Below, piece after piece: positions 17,951 to 27,102 of a DNA stretch of 64,000 bases. The notes beneath the pieces were generated by a model, which worked only from the letters and a program-made list of their open reading frames with translations, was not told the DNA's origin and did not search any database. Both the position numbers and the translations under genes were made by a program. Each line of letters opens with the position of its first letter. The stretch's first letter is position 1. The stretch lies in contig NZ_JAOVZV010000015.1 in assembly GCF_026460945.1 (NCBI RefSeq), forward strand, positions 62,001-126,000. The letters run 5' to 3'. This stretch comes from Chryseobacterium luquanense. GTDB lineage: Bacteria; Bacteroidota; Bacteroidia; Flavobacteriales; Weeksellaceae.

Positions 17951-19288
17951 CTAATTGCTATTGGCTTTTAAAACCTGCTCTTTAAATTGATGACCTCTGT
18001 CTTCATAACTTTTGAAAAGATCAAAGCTTGCACAACATGGTGAAAGTAAAACTGTATCTCCATTTTTAACTAAAGATTTTGACGTTTTCACTGCTTCTTC
18101 CATGCTTGAAGTACTGTAAATGAATTCCTTTTTATCTTTAAAGAAATCGACGATTTTATGATTATCAATTCCTAAGCAAACAATTGCTTTTACTTTTCTT
18201 TTAACTAATTCTTCAATTTCGGTATAATCATTTCCTTTATCTACACCTCCAACAATCCAAACCGTAGGGTTTTTCATGCTTTCTAAAGCATAATACGTTG
18301 CATTTACATTAGTCGCTTTGCTATCGTTGATGTATTTCACACCTTCGATTTCTGTAACAACTTCCAATCTGTGCTCAACTGCCTGAAAAGTCATTAATGA
18401 ATTTCTGATACTTTCATTGTTGATTTCCAATATTTTACCTGCAATTGAAGCTGCCAAACTGTTGGCAACATTATGGTTTCCCAATAAAGACAATTCATCA
18501 ACTTTCATTGAAAATTCATCTTTTAGTTTCACCACAATTTTATCTTCTTCAACAAAACCTCCTTCTGTCAATTTTTCGTTGGTAGAAAAAGGAATCATTT
18601 TCGCTTTAATTTCAAATTTCTCAAGAATATTTTTGCTCATTTCGTCATCTTTATTATAGATGAAAAAATTATCGTTCTCCTGATTCTCAGCAATTCTGAA
18701 TTTCGCTAAAGCATATTCTTCATAGTTGTAATTGTACTGATCTAAGTGATCTTTAGACAAATTCAACAATAAAGAAATGTACGGTCTGAAATTCTGAATA
18801 TCATCCAACTGGAAAGAACTTACCTCCAAAACATAATATTCATGGTTTTCATCAGCAACCTGCTTTGCAAAACTGTACCCTATATTTCCGCCTAAACCCA
18901 CATTTAGTCCGTCGTTCTTCAGTATATAATAGATCAAAGACGTTGTCGTCGTTTTTCCGTTACTTCCTGTGATGGCGATGATTTTTGCATCGGTAAATTC
19001 AGAGGCAAACTCAATTTCAGAAGAAAGCCTGATTCCTTTCTCTTGAATTTTGTTGATCATATCTGCCTTTTTCGGAATTCCAGGGCTTTTTACAATCCAG
19101 TCTGCGTTGAGAATTCTTTCTTCATCATGGTTTTCTTCTTCAAAGTCAATATCATTCTCAGTCAAAAATTGTTTGTAGTGATCTTTAATGGCACCTTTGT
19201 CTGAAAGAAATACTTCCAAACCTTTCTTTTTAGCCAAATAAGCAGCACCACAACCACTTTCTCCTCCTCCTAGAACAACTATTTTCAT
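17951..19288 (-). CDS. murD: UDP-N-acetylmuramoylalanine--D-glutamate ligase
   Basis: 445 aa from ATG 19288 (MKIVVLGGGESG). It adds D-Glu to UDP-MurNAc-L-Ala. N-terminal UDP-binding GGGESG (7-12), ATP loop GSNGKTTT (108-115), SSFQLDD, the NLSKDHLDQY catalytic segment and YINDSKATN in the C-terminal domain are all present. A 22-nt spacer leads to ftsW; it too has AATTGCTATTGGC-type words. Confidence 0.96.
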   Translation of the reverse strand: MKIVVLGGGESGCGAAYLAKKKGLEVFLSDKGAIKDHYKQFLTENDIDFEEENHDEERILNADWIVKSPGIPKKADMINKIQEKGIRLSSEIEFASEFTDAKIIAITGSNGKTTTTSLIYYILKNDGLNVGLGGNIGYSFAKQVADENHEYYVLEVSSFQLDDIQNFRPYISLLLNLSKDHLDQYNYNYEEYALAKFRIAENQENDNFFIYNKDDEMSKNILEKFEIKAKMIPFSTNEKLTEGGFVEEDKIVVKLKDEFSMKVDELSLLGNHNVANSLAASIAGKILEINNESIRNSLMTFQAVEHRLEVVTEIEGVKYINDSKATNVNATYYALESMKNPTVWIVGGVDKGNDYTEIEELVKRKVKAIVCLGIDNHKIVDFFKDKKEFIYSTSSMEEAVKTSKSLVKNGDTVLLSPCCASFDLFKSYEDRGHQFKEQVLKANSN

Positions 19289-19343
19289 ATAATTTGCTTT
19301 ATGCATTAAGCTTTAAGCTTTAGCTTATCACTTATTGCTAATT
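19289..19343. repeat. Quasi-repeat spacer between mraY and murD (AAGCTT-word family)
   Basis: Consists of GCATTAAGCTTTAAGC, TTTAGCTTATCACTTATTGC and similar words that match the ftsZ-yqeY spacer (9231-9324), including CTTATCACTTAT and AGCTTTAAGCTTT. Confidence 0.55.
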
Positions 19344-20585
19344 TTATCTCATTTTCAACGTGATGAGACATACAATTGCTAGCATAACCCCTATGATAAT
19401 CATCCTGTTAACGATTTTACTCTCGTGAAAACCGTCTTTCTGATAATGATGATGTAAAGGTGACATTTTAAACAATCTATTATTTTGGGCGTATTCTAAC
19501 CCGAATTTTCTTTTTCTATATTTAAAAACAACTACCTGAAGCATTACGGAGATATTTTCAATTAAGAAAATTCCACAAAGCACAGGAATCATCAATTCTT
19601 TTCTTAAAATCACAGCTAAAACCGCAATGACTCCGCCTAACATTAAACTTCCGGTATCACCCATAAAAACTTGCGCCGGATAGGTATTGTACCAAAAGAA
19701 ACCAATCACCGCACCTACCATTGCGACGACAAAAATCGTGGTTTCACCCATGTTTGGAAGGAACATAATGTTCAGATAATCTGCGAAGATGATGTTCCCT
19801 GAAACGTAGGTGAAAAATGCAAGTGTCAGTAAAATAACCGTACTTGTTCCCGCTGCAAGACCATCAATTCCGTCGGTTATATTGGCTCCGTTTGAAACTG
19901 CCGTAACAATGAAAATAACAACAGGTATGAAAACAATCCAAGCCCATTCGTGAGCATCTTCATCACTCATCCAAAATAAAACACCACTGTAATCAAATTC
20001 ATTATTTTTTGTAAATGGAACGGTAGAAACGGTGATTTTTTCTGTCGGCATAAAGTTTTGTTCAACATTATTTCTGTTGACCACTTTTGCATCGGCATAT
20101 TTTCTTTTAACGGTAATATCTGGATGAAAATACATTGTAACTCCGATAATTAGACCTAAACCAACTTGCCCAACAATTTTGAATTTTCCACTTAGTCCGT
20201 CTTTATTTTTTTTAATCTTTTTTAAATAATCATCTATAAAACCAATTGCACCCATCCAAATCACCGTCACAATCAAGAGAACGATATAGACATTGGTTAT
20301 TCTGGTGAACAGCAAAACAGGAATTAATGTTGCAATAATGATGATGAAACCACCCATTGTCGGCGTACCTTCCTTTTGTTTTTGTCCATCTAAACCGAGA
20401 TCACGCACCAATTCGCCCATTTGTTTTCCTCTAAGATAATTGATGATGTTTTTTCCATAAACAAGAGCAATCATTAAAGACAACAAAACCGACATTCCAG
20501 CACGGAATGAAATGTACTTTAACATTCCCATTCCCGGAATGTGGATGCCTTGACTCGTTAGGTATTCGTATAGATAGTATAACAT
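19344..20585 (-). CDS. mraY: Phospho-N-acetylmuramoyl-pentapeptide transferase
   Basis: 413 aa polytopic enzyme that transfers phospho-MurNAc-pentapeptide to undecaprenyl phosphate, making lipid I. Motifs: [19 protein letters not shown] (catalytic Asp pair), [28 protein letters not shown] and MSPLHHHYQ. It is about 50 residues longer than E. coli MraY because of an extramembrane insertion (about 160-215, [11 protein letters not shown]...[12 protein letters not shown]), a usual Bacteroidota feature. Confidence 0.97.
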   Translation of the reverse strand: MLYYLYEYLTSQGIHIPGMGMLKYISFRAGMSVLLSLMIALVYGKNIINYLRGKQMGELVRDLGLDGQKQKEGTPTMGGFIIIIATLIPVLLFTRITNVYIVLLIVTVIWMGAIGFIDDYLKKIKKNKDGLSGKFKIVGQVGLGLIIGVTMYFHPDITVKRKYADAKVVNRNNVEQNFMPTEKITVSTVPFTKNNEFDYSGVLFWMSDEDAHEWAWIVFIPVVIFIVTAVSNGANITDGIDGLAAGTSTVILLTLAFFTYVSGNIIFADYLNIMFLPNMGETTIFVVAMVGAVIGFFWYNTYPAQVFMGDTGSLMLGGVIAVLAVILRKELMIPVLCGIFLIENISVMLQVVVFKYRKRKFGLEYAQNNRLFKMSPLHHHYQKDGFHESKIVNRMIIIGVMLAIVCLITLKMR

Positions 20586-20666
20586 TCTTTATTTTTTTAT
20601 AAATGATAAATGATTATTGATGAATGATAAAATCAATTAACATTGATCAATTATCGATTATAAATT
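20586..20666. repeat. Quasi-repeat spacer between murE and mraY (TTGATGAATGATAA family)
   Basis: Built from ATAAATGATAAATGATT, ATTGATGAATGATAAAATC and complements ATTGATCAATTATCGATT. The core TTGATGAATGATAA is identical to that in the ftsA-ftsZ spacer (11227-11329). Confidence 0.55.
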
Positions 20667-22127
20667 TTATTTACTCATAAGCTTCCAAAGCTCATTGATT
20701 ACTTCTTTGTCATCAAAATGATGTTTTACACCATTGATGTCCTGATAATTTTCGTGACCTTTCCCGGCAACGAGGATTATATCTTTCGGTTCGGCAAATT
20801 TTATCGCCATTTTTATCGCTTCTCTTCTGTCGGGAATTGAAGTGTATTTGCTGAAGTTCTGAGGTTCAACACCTGTTTCAATTTCTTTTATAATTGCAGT
20901 AGGATCCTCCGTTCTTGGGTTGTCAGAAGTAATGATTGCCAAAGTTGATTTCTTTGAGGCAATATTTCCCATTTCAGGTCTTTTTGCGTGATCTCTGTCT
21001 CCTCCGCAACCGAAAACGGTGATCAATCTTTCGTTTTTCGTTCTGATGTCATTGATACTATCTAAAACATTTTCTAACGCATCCGGAGTGTGTGCATAAT
21101 CAACGATGAAGAAAATTCCGCCATCGGATTTGAAGGTTTCAAATCTGCCATTGACTCTTTTCAAAATACTAATTGCCTGAAGAATTTCATCTTGCTCAAA
21201 ACCTAACTCAGAAGCAATTCCAAAAACTAAAAGTAAGTTGTAAACATTGAATTTACCCGTTAAAGTCGTCCAAAATTCTTTTCCGTTGAAGTTTAACAAC
21301 ATTCCGTTGAAATCAACTTCTAAAGTTCTTCCGTGATAATCTGCCATCGTTTTCAAAGCGTAAGATTTTTTCTTGGCTTTGGTATTTTGAAGCATCACAT
21401 TTCCATTTTTGTCATCAACGTTGGTGATGGCAATGGCTCCATCATTTAATTCGTCAAAAAATCTTTTTTTCGTTTTTAAATACTCATCAAATGTTTTATG
21501 ATAATCTAAATGATCGTGTGTAAGATTGGTAAATCCTGCTATTTTAAAGTTTAAACCTTCAATTCTGTTTTGAGAAATTCCGTGTGAGCTTACTTCCATA
21601 AAGGCAAATTCACACCCTTGCTCAACAGCTTTAGCCAAAATCTGATTAATCGTAATCACATCAGGAGTAGTATGTGTTGCTGGAATGATTTCATCTCCGA
21701 TTCTAATTTCAACTGTAGAAAGCAAAGCCGAATTATATCCTAAATTTTTAAAAACATCAAAAAGCAATGTAGAAACAGAGGTTTTACCATTGGTTCCGGT
21801 CACTCCGATTAATTTTAATTTCTCAGAAGGATTTCCGTAAAAATTGGAAGCTAAATGTGCCAAAGTTTTTGATGAATCGTTTACTTTAATATAGGTAATA
21901 TTTTCATCTAAATTCTTTGGTAAATCTTCACAAACAATTGTTTTTGCACCTTTCTCAACTGATGATGCAATAAATGAATGTCCGTCTGCAACTGTTCCCT
22001 TCAGTGCAATGTAGAGTGAATTTTCTGAAACTTTTCTACTGTCGAAAACCAATGCAGAAACTTCACGATCATTATCACCGTGAATTTCTAATACTGGAAT
22101 TCTGTTTAATAATTCAACTAATTGCAT
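20667..22127 (-). CDS. murE: UDP-MurNAc-tripeptide synthetase, meso-diaminopimelate type
   Basis: 486 aa. Adds the third stem-peptide residue. ATP loop GTNGKTSVST at 111-120; HDHLDYH near 204-210; C-terminal SDNPRTEDP at 401-409. The DNPR motif is the signature of enzymes that use meso-diaminopimelate rather than lysine, so Gram-negative-type peptidoglycan is predicted. Confidence 0.97.
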   Translation of the reverse strand: MQLVELLNRIPVLEIHGDNDREVSALVFDSRKVSENSLYIALKGTVADGHSFIASSVEKGAKTIVCEDLPKNLDENITYIKVNDSSKTLAHLASNFYGNPSEKLKLIGVTGTNGKTSVSTLLFDVFKNLGYNSALLSTVEIRIGDEIIPATHTTPDVITINQILAKAVEQGCEFAFMEVSSHGISQNRIEGLNFKIAGFTNLTHDHLDYHKTFDEYLKTKKRFFDELNDGAIAITNVDDKNGNVMLQNTKAKKKSYALKTMADYHGRTLEVDFNGMLLNFNGKEFWTTLTGKFNVYNLLLVFGIASELGFEQDEILQAISILKRVNGRFETFKSDGGIFFIVDYAHTPDALENVLDSINDIRTKNERLITVFGCGGDRDHAKRPEMGNIASKKSTLAIITSDNPRTEDPTAIIKEIETGVEPQNFSKYTSIPDRREAIKMAIKFAEPKDIILVAGKGHENYQDINGVKHHFDDKEVINELWKLMSK

Positions 22128-22177
22128 TGTTAATGCTTTTATTTTATCTTAATAATTTATCCTTTCAGGACTCTTTT

Positions 22178-24169
22178 TTAATTCTGCAGAGACAAATAAA
22201 TCCTCTGATTTTTACTGATCGTTGTACCTTGTAAAGGGAATTGTTCTTTAATTCTTCCAACGCCTTTAAAGTCTACACGATATCCTAAATTTTCCAATTG
22301 CGGAATTACGTTTTTACCGATTAATCCAACCACACTCGGCATTTGCTTATTGTTTACTGCTACCTTTACATTTGGCTCAACCATTTTATTCAGATTGACC
22401 TTTCTATCGACAAGCATTTCTTTTTCAACATTTTGAGGTGTTTTAAGAAAAGTTTTACCCGCAATTTCTTTAAAAACAGGCGCGGAAACCGTACCTCCGT
22501 AAAATCCTTTTGCCGTATTTGGCTCGCTGATCATCACATAACACGTATATTTCGGATTATCTGCCGGATAAAAACCTGCAAATGACGCTCTGTATTTCAT
22601 CGGACCTGGAAGCCAGTATTCGAATCTTGCAGTTCCTGTTTTTCCTGCCATTTTTAAATTTGGCGTGAAAATACTTCTTCCAGTTCCTTTTTCAACAGCT
22701 TTGGTTAAAGCATCGGTCATCATTTTTACAGCTTTTTCTGAAGCCATCTTCTTCACCATTACCTGAGTCTGAGCCTCAAAAGTAACTTTCCCATTCTGCA
22801 TAATTTTGTCGATGAAAAGCGGTTTTACCATTTTACCTTTATTGGCAATTCCATTATAAAAAGTAGCAAGCTGCAAAACATTAATATTGGTTCCATAACC
22901 AAATCCTATGGAAGCCAACGCTCCCGCATTCCATCTTTTGCTTTGTGGCGTAAGATTGTTTGGCTTCGTGATTCCCGGAAGTTCAATATCCATTTTATCG
23001 AATAATTTCCATCTTCTTAAATGATCCAAGAAAATCTCCGGCTTCTCAGCATAGTATTTTGTGATCAATTTTGCTGTTCCAACATTACTTGATTTAGCCA
23101 AAACATCAGAAATATCATAAGTTCCGCCACCATGCCCGTCTGTAATCCTCTGTTTTGCATACACCCAGATTCCGTTTCCTACATTTACCGTAGTATTTTC
23201 ATCAATAAAACCGTCATCCATCGCAGCTAAAAGCGAAACTACTTTAAAAGTCGATCCTGGTTCGATATTATCTTTTATGGCGTAGTTGTAGGCATCAACA
23301 TAGTTTCCTTCCTCATCTTTTCGAAGGTTTACCATAGCGCGAACTTTTCCGGTTTCCACTTCCATTACAATTACAGTTCCGTGCTTCGCTTCGAAATTCA
23401 CGAGTTGTTTCTGCAGTGCTGAATGCGCAATATCCTGAATTCTAAGATCTAAAGTTGTATAAACATCTTGTCCATCTGTTGGTTCGCTAACTTTCCAGTA
23501 ATCAATTGGTTTCCATTGAGAAGAATTAACTCTTTGCTCCAATCTGCTTCCGTCAATTCCTGTAAGATATTTTGAAAAAGCCCCTTCAAGTCCCGCTTTT
23601 GCGACACCATTGTCGATTCCTATTGTTCCGGAACCAATTTCAGAAGTGGCCAATTCACGTTTGTAATTTCTGTCAACGATAAATCCGCCTTTATTTTTAC
23701 CTCTTTTAAAAATCGGAAATTTTCTGATTCTGTCATACTGATCAAAATCTAACCCTTTTACTAAAGAATAATACTGGTTTTTATGTTTCTTCTGCTCATC
23801 AAATCTTTTTCTGAAATCAGCTCTCGGTTTACCAAACATTTTGCTTAAAGAATCTGTAAGCGCACCAATATTATTGCTGTAAACAGTATCTTTTATGGTT
23901 TTAAAATCAAGAAAAATATCGTAGCGCATCACCGTTGTTGCCAAAATCGATCCATCTGATGCAAAAAGGTTTCCACGAGCCGCTTTTAAAGTTGCAGTAC
24001 GGTAATTGCTGTTGATGTAATCGTCTTTAATTTCCTGTACATTGGTATTCTGAAGAACAACAATTCTTGCTAAAAACATTACGAATATGCATAAAGCAAC
24101 AGTTGCGAACAGGTAACCCCATCGCAATGTTTTCTTTCTTTTGTTATCGTAATCATTTTGTTTTTGCAT
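22178..24169 (-). CDS. ftsI: Penicillin-binding protein FtsI (PBP3-like) with PASTA domain
   Basis: 663 aa class B transpeptidase. One N-terminal membrane helix (about 16-38), a dimerisation/pedestal domain, then the transpeptidase with STFK (306-309, acyl-serine), SSN (360-362) and KTGT (510-513). A single PASTA domain (about 600-663, MPSVVGLIGKNV) ends the protein, as usual in Bacteroidota. It crosslinks septal peptidoglycan with FtsW. Its 5' end overlaps ftsL by 17 nt. Confidence 0.96.
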   Translation of the reverse strand: MQKQNDYDNKRKKTLRWGYLFATVALCIFVMFLARIVVLQNTNVQEIKDDYINSNYRTATLKAARGNLFASDGSILATTVMRYDIFLDFKTIKDTVYSNNIGALTDSLSKMFGKPRADFRKRFDEQKKHKNQYYSLVKGLDFDQYDRIRKFPIFKRGKNKGGFIVDRNYKRELATSEIGSGTIGIDNGVAKAGLEGAFSKYLTGIDGSRLEQRVNSSQWKPIDYWKVSEPTDGQDVYTTLDLRIQDIAHSALQKQLVNFEAKHGTVIVMEVETGKVRAMVNLRKDEEGNYVDAYNYAIKDNIEPGSTFKVVSLLAAMDDGFIDENTTVNVGNGIWVYAKQRITDGHGGGTYDISDVLAKSSNVGTAKLITKYYAEKPEIFLDHLRRWKLFDKMDIELPGITKPNNLTPQSKRWNAGALASIGFGYGTNINVLQLATFYNGIANKGKMVKPLFIDKIMQNGKVTFEAQTQVMVKKMASEKAVKMMTDALTKAVEKGTGRSIFTPNLKMAGKTGTARFEYWLPGPMKYRASFAGFYPADNPKYTCYVMISEPNTAKGFYGGTVSAPVFKEIAGKTFLKTPQNVEKEMLVDRKVNLNKMVEPNVKVAVNNKQMPSVVGLIGKNVIPQLENLGYRVDFKGVGRIKEQFPLQGTTISKNQRIYLSLQN

Positions 24170-24518
24170 CGGTACTATCCAATTTTATTAACAATTTATG
24201 TGGGTGACTTTCTAAAGTCATCAATGAATCTACGGCGACTTCCTTACCCAATTCAGACTCCATTTTCACTTTGATCAGCTTGCTTTGTGCGTAAGCATTT
24301 CTCGATTTATACTCTTCTGTTTCTTCTTTTAAAGCGTTGACAATTTTTATTTTTTTGTTGACTAAATGATTGCTGTAAATCATTGCCATCATCAAAACAA
24401 ACAACAACAGGAAAAATTTGTAATGAACTTTTATTTCATCACGGTTCAGGAAATTTCCTTTTATAATGTCTATAAAAGTTAATCTTTTCTGAGGGCGATT
24501 TGTTGTTCTTTTTGCCAA
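24153..24518 (-). CDS. ftsL: FtsL-like cell division protein
   Basis: 121 aa bitopic protein: basic cytoplasmic N-terminus (about 1-34), one membrane helix (about 37-56, FFLLLFVLMMAMIYSNHL), then a short extracytoplasmic coiled-coil region rich in Lys/Glu. Primary sequence is poorly conserved in this family. The call rests on topology and on the fixed place between rsmH and ftsI, with a 17-nt overlap that suggests coupled translation. Confidence 0.82.
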   Translation of the reverse strand: MAKRTTNRPQKRLTFIDIIKGNFLNRDEIKVHYKFFLLLFVLMMAMIYSNHLVNKKIKIVNALKEETEEYKSRNAYAQSKLIKVKMESELGKEVAVDSLMTLESHPHKLLIKLDSTDAKTK

Positions 24519-24637
24519 AGACTTTGTCTTTTTATTTAAATTATGATCAATTTGCTTTGCCGTGAATTCACTTCGTTTGTCAATTGTGAATTTTTCAACA
24601 TTTTAAAATTGACTTTTCACCATTCACTTATTCACCT
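24519..24637. other. 119-nt spacer between rsmH and ftsL with inverted GTGAA/TTCAC words
   Basis: Contains GTGAATTCAC, TTGTCAATTGTGAATTTTTC, AAAATTGACTTTTCACC and ATTCACTTATTCACC, so it can fold on itself in several ways. It resembles the other dcw spacers in style but with its own words. No promoter or gene is evident. Confidence 0.45.
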
Positions 24638-25531
24638 TTACAATTTAATTCCAGTTCTCATTTTAGCACTTCTGGCTCTTGAGTTTTCTTCAATTTCCTT
24701 ATCATCAGGAATTATTGCTTTGCTCTTTACCAATTCGAATGCTTTTTCATAATTTCCGTAGATATCCCGTTGCGGCTCACCTTCAAACATTCCGTTTTTC
24801 AGAAATCTTTTTACCAAGCGGTCTTCCAGAGAGTGATAAGAAATTACCACTAATCTTCCTCCCGGTTTTAACATTTTATAAGACTGAACCAACATTTCTT
24901 TTAAAACATCAAGCTCCTGATTTACTTCAATTCTTATTGCCTGAAACAGCTGTGCATAAAATTTATTCACTTTATGAGGCGGAAGATAACTGAATAGCTT
25001 TTTCAGATCATCTGTTGTTTCTATTGTTTTGTTTTTTCTGTGGTGAACAATGTCACGAGCCAATTTTCTCGCTTCCCTCAGCTCACCATAATAATAAAAA
25101 ATATCTGCTAAAGATTCTTCATCATAATCATTGATCACTTTTTTAGCATCAAGACTTTGCATGACATTCATTCTCATATCAAGCGGTGCATTGCTTCTCG
25201 TAGAAAAACCTCTTACTGCCTCATCAAATTGATGTGAAGAAACACCTAAATCAGCCAAAATTCCGTCAACCTGAGAAACTCCGTACATCAGCAAAGAGTT
25301 TTCAAGAAATCTGAAATTCTGATTTATCAGTGTAAATTTTGGGTCATCTAACTTATTTTCAAGAGCATCAAGATCCTGATCAAATGCGTATAACTTTCCT
25401 TTTTCGGAGAGTCTGTCTATAATTTCGCGTGAATGCCCACCGCCACCAAATGTGCAGTCCACATATATTCCGTCTGGATTCGTCACCAAATCATCCACAC
25501 TTTGCTTCAATAAAACGGGGTTGTGATACAT
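24638..25531 (-). CDS. rsmH: 16S rRNA (cytosine1402-N4)-methyltransferase
   Basis: 297 aa, full length (formerly MraW). SAM-binding motif DCTFGGGGHSREI near residues 25-37; LADLGVSSHQFD and FSTRSNAPLDMRM follow; GGRLVVISYHSLEDRLVK near the C-terminal third. It methylates N4 of C1402 in the ribosomal P site. It starts 21 nt after mraZ, the standard order. Confidence 0.97.
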   Translation of the reverse strand: MYHNPVLLKQSVDDLVTNPDGIYVDCTFGGGGHSREIIDRLSEKGKLYAFDQDLDALENKLDDPKFTLINQNFRFLENSLLMYGVSQVDGILADLGVSSHQFDEAVRGFSTRSNAPLDMRMNVMQSLDAKKVINDYDEESLADIFYYYGELREARKLARDIVHHRKNKTIETTDDLKKLFSYLPPHKVNKFYAQLFQAIRIEVNQELDVLKEMLVQSYKMLKPGGRLVVISYHSLEDRLVKRFLKNGMFEGEPQRDIYGNYEKAFELVKSKAIIPDDKEIEENSRARSAKMRTGIKL

Positions 25532-25552
25532 GCTATATTTGTGCTTATTTAA

Positions 25553-26011
25553 TTATTCTTCATCAAAAGTTCCCATTACATCTTCTGCAAGACTTGCAAA
25601 ATCATCTTCATTGGTTGCAATTACTTTTTCGTATGCTTCTTTATCCCAAATCTCAAAAAGTTCTCCCGCACTTGTTACCACGATATCTTTCGTTAAATTT
25701 GCAAAATGCGTAAGATCTTTAGAAATTTGCAATCTTCCAGCGCTATCAAGCTCTACAGTTTTCACTCCGGCTGTAAACATCCTGATAAAATCTGCATTTT
25801 TTTTGATGAATCTGTTTAATTTATTAATCTTTTCCATCAGTTTATCCCATGCCTTCATAGGGTAAACTTCGAGACACGGTTGAAACACAGAACGCTTTAC
25901 CACAAAGGTTTTATCCTCAAAATCCTCCATCTGCTTAGTAAGCGATGAAGGTACTTTAAGGCGACCCTTGTCGTCTATTTTGCACTCATATGTTCCAATG
26001 AAATTTTTCAT
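25553..26011 (-). CDS. mraZ: Transcriptional regulator MraZ
   Basis: 152 aa from ATG 26011, giving the standard start MKNFIGTYECKIDDKGR. Two SpoVT/AbrB-type repeats are visible (IDDKGRLKVPSSL and LDSAGRLQISKDL). MraZ forms ring oligomers and represses its own dcw operon by binding TGGGN direct repeats. Three such repeats lie directly upstream at 10-nt spacing. Confidence 0.95.
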   Translation of the reverse strand: MKNFIGTYECKIDDKGRLKVPSSLTKQMEDFEDKTFVVKRSVFQPCLEVYPMKAWDKLMEKINKLNRFIKKNADFIRMFTAGVKTVELDSAGRLQISKDLTHFANLTKDIVVTSAGELFEIWDKEAYEKVIATNEDDFASLAEDVMGTFDEE

Positions 26012-26017
26012 TTGGGA

Positions 26018-26060
26018 CAAAATTAGAAATATTTTTCCAATATCTCCCACTTTCTCCCAC
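26018..26060 (-). promoter_or_regulatory. MraZ operator overlapping the dcw promoter
   Basis: On the minus strand TGGGA (26059-26055), TGGGA (26049-26045) and TGGAA (26039-26035) follow one another with 5-nt spacers, the arrangement known for MraZ sites. A -7-like TAATTTTG lies at 26025-26018. The repeats therefore cover the -33 region, which fits autorepression. The -7 box is only 6 nt from the mraZ ATG, so the mRNA would be nearly leaderless if this box is used. Confidence 0.85.
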
Positions 26061-26253
26061 TTTTTGACTTAATGTTAATAAGTTTTGATAACAACTGATA
26101 ATCAAATAGATAAATATTTAATTTAAAACAAATCGCAAAGCCTTTTATTCATCGCATAATAAAAAGAATTTCAAAATATAGCTACACTATTGCTTTATTA
26201 TATTATTTTTAGTTTAAATTAGATATATCAAAATGTTTTTGGTGTTTAATTTG

Positions 26254-26261
26254 TATTTTTG
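26254..26261 (+). promoter_or_regulatory. -7 promoter element of the alpha/beta hydrolase gene
   Basis: TATTTTTG fits TAnnTTTG and lies 21 nt before ATG 26283. It supports that start over the upstream in-frame ATG at 26259, which would overlap the element. No clean TTG at the right distance. Confidence 0.55.
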
Positions 26262-26282
26262 CAAGGCTTACACAGGCAACTT

Positions 26283-27044
26283 ATGAGATTTAGTACAAAA
26301 AAAGAAAAGAAATACAACTTTATAGAAGCTGGAGAAGGCCACCCGCTTGTGCTTTTGCACGGGTTAATGGGTGGATTGAGTAATTTTGATAAAATGGTGA
26401 ATTTTTTTTCAGAAAAAGGTTTTAAGGTTTATGTGCCTCAATTACCGATTTACGATTTGCCGGTACTCAATACCAATCTCACAACGATTGCAAAGTATGT
26501 TATAAAATTTATCGAAACCAATATTGGAAAACCCGTTACCATTGTAGGTAACTCTATGGGCGGTCATGTAGGTTTAATATTAACATTAGCCAGACCTGAT
26601 TTGGTACAAAATCTTGTATTAACTGGCAGTTCGGGTTTATACGAAAGAGCTTTTGGCGACAGTTTTCCAAGAAAAAACGACCGTTCATATATAAGAAAGA
26701 AAGCAGAAGAGGTTTTTTATGATCCCGCAGTAGCAACTGAAGATTTGGTAGACGAAGTTTTCAGTGTGGTGAACGACAGAATGAAAGGCATCAAAACCGT
26801 TATGTTGGCAAGAAGCGCCATCAAACACAATATGCTGAATGATCTTCCTAAAATATCAAGACCAACGTGTCTAATTTGGGGGAAACAGGACAATGTAACA
26901 CCTCCTGAAGTTGCTATTGACATGAATAAGTTTATTCCTAATTCAGAGTTGTTCTGGATTGATAAATGTGGTCACGCTGCAATGATGGAAAAACCAGATG
27001 AATTTAACGAAATTCTCTATAACTGGGTAAAAGACAAAATATAA
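26283..27044 (+). CDS. Alpha/beta hydrolase
   Basis: 253 aa. Oxyanion-hole motif LLHGLMGGLSNF (about 23-34), nucleophile elbow GNSMGGH (Ser near 87), an Asp in WGKQDNVTPP and the catalytic His in DKCGHAAMMEKP. The set is a complete Ser-Asp-His triad. Substrate cannot be told; the family includes esterases and C-C bond hydrolases. It stands alone between the divergent mraZ and downstream ysxC, and a terminator follows. Confidence 0.9.
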   Translation: MRFSTKKEKKYNFIEAGEGHPLVLLHGLMGGLSNFDKMVNFFSEKGFKVYVPQLPIYDLPVLNTNLTTIAKYVIKFIETNIGKPVTIVGNSMGGHVGLILTLARPDLVQNLVLTGSSGLYERAFGDSFPRKNDRSYIRKKAEEVFYDPAVATEDLVDEVFSVVNDRMKGIKTVMLARSAIKHNMLNDLPKISRPTCLIWGKQDNVTPPEVAIDMNKFIPNSELFWIDKCGHAAMMEKPDEFNEILYNWVKDKI

Positions 27045-27047
27045 AAT

Positions 27048-27084
27048 GATAAACCATTAAGACCTTCTTAATGGTTTATTTTTC
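27048..27084 (+). terminator. Terminator after the hydrolase gene
   Basis: Stem AAACCATTAAG / CTTAATGGTTT (27051-27077) with loop ACCTT and tail ATTTTTCT. Confidence 0.85.
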
Positions 27085-27102
27085 TAAATAAAATTCAAGA
27101 AA

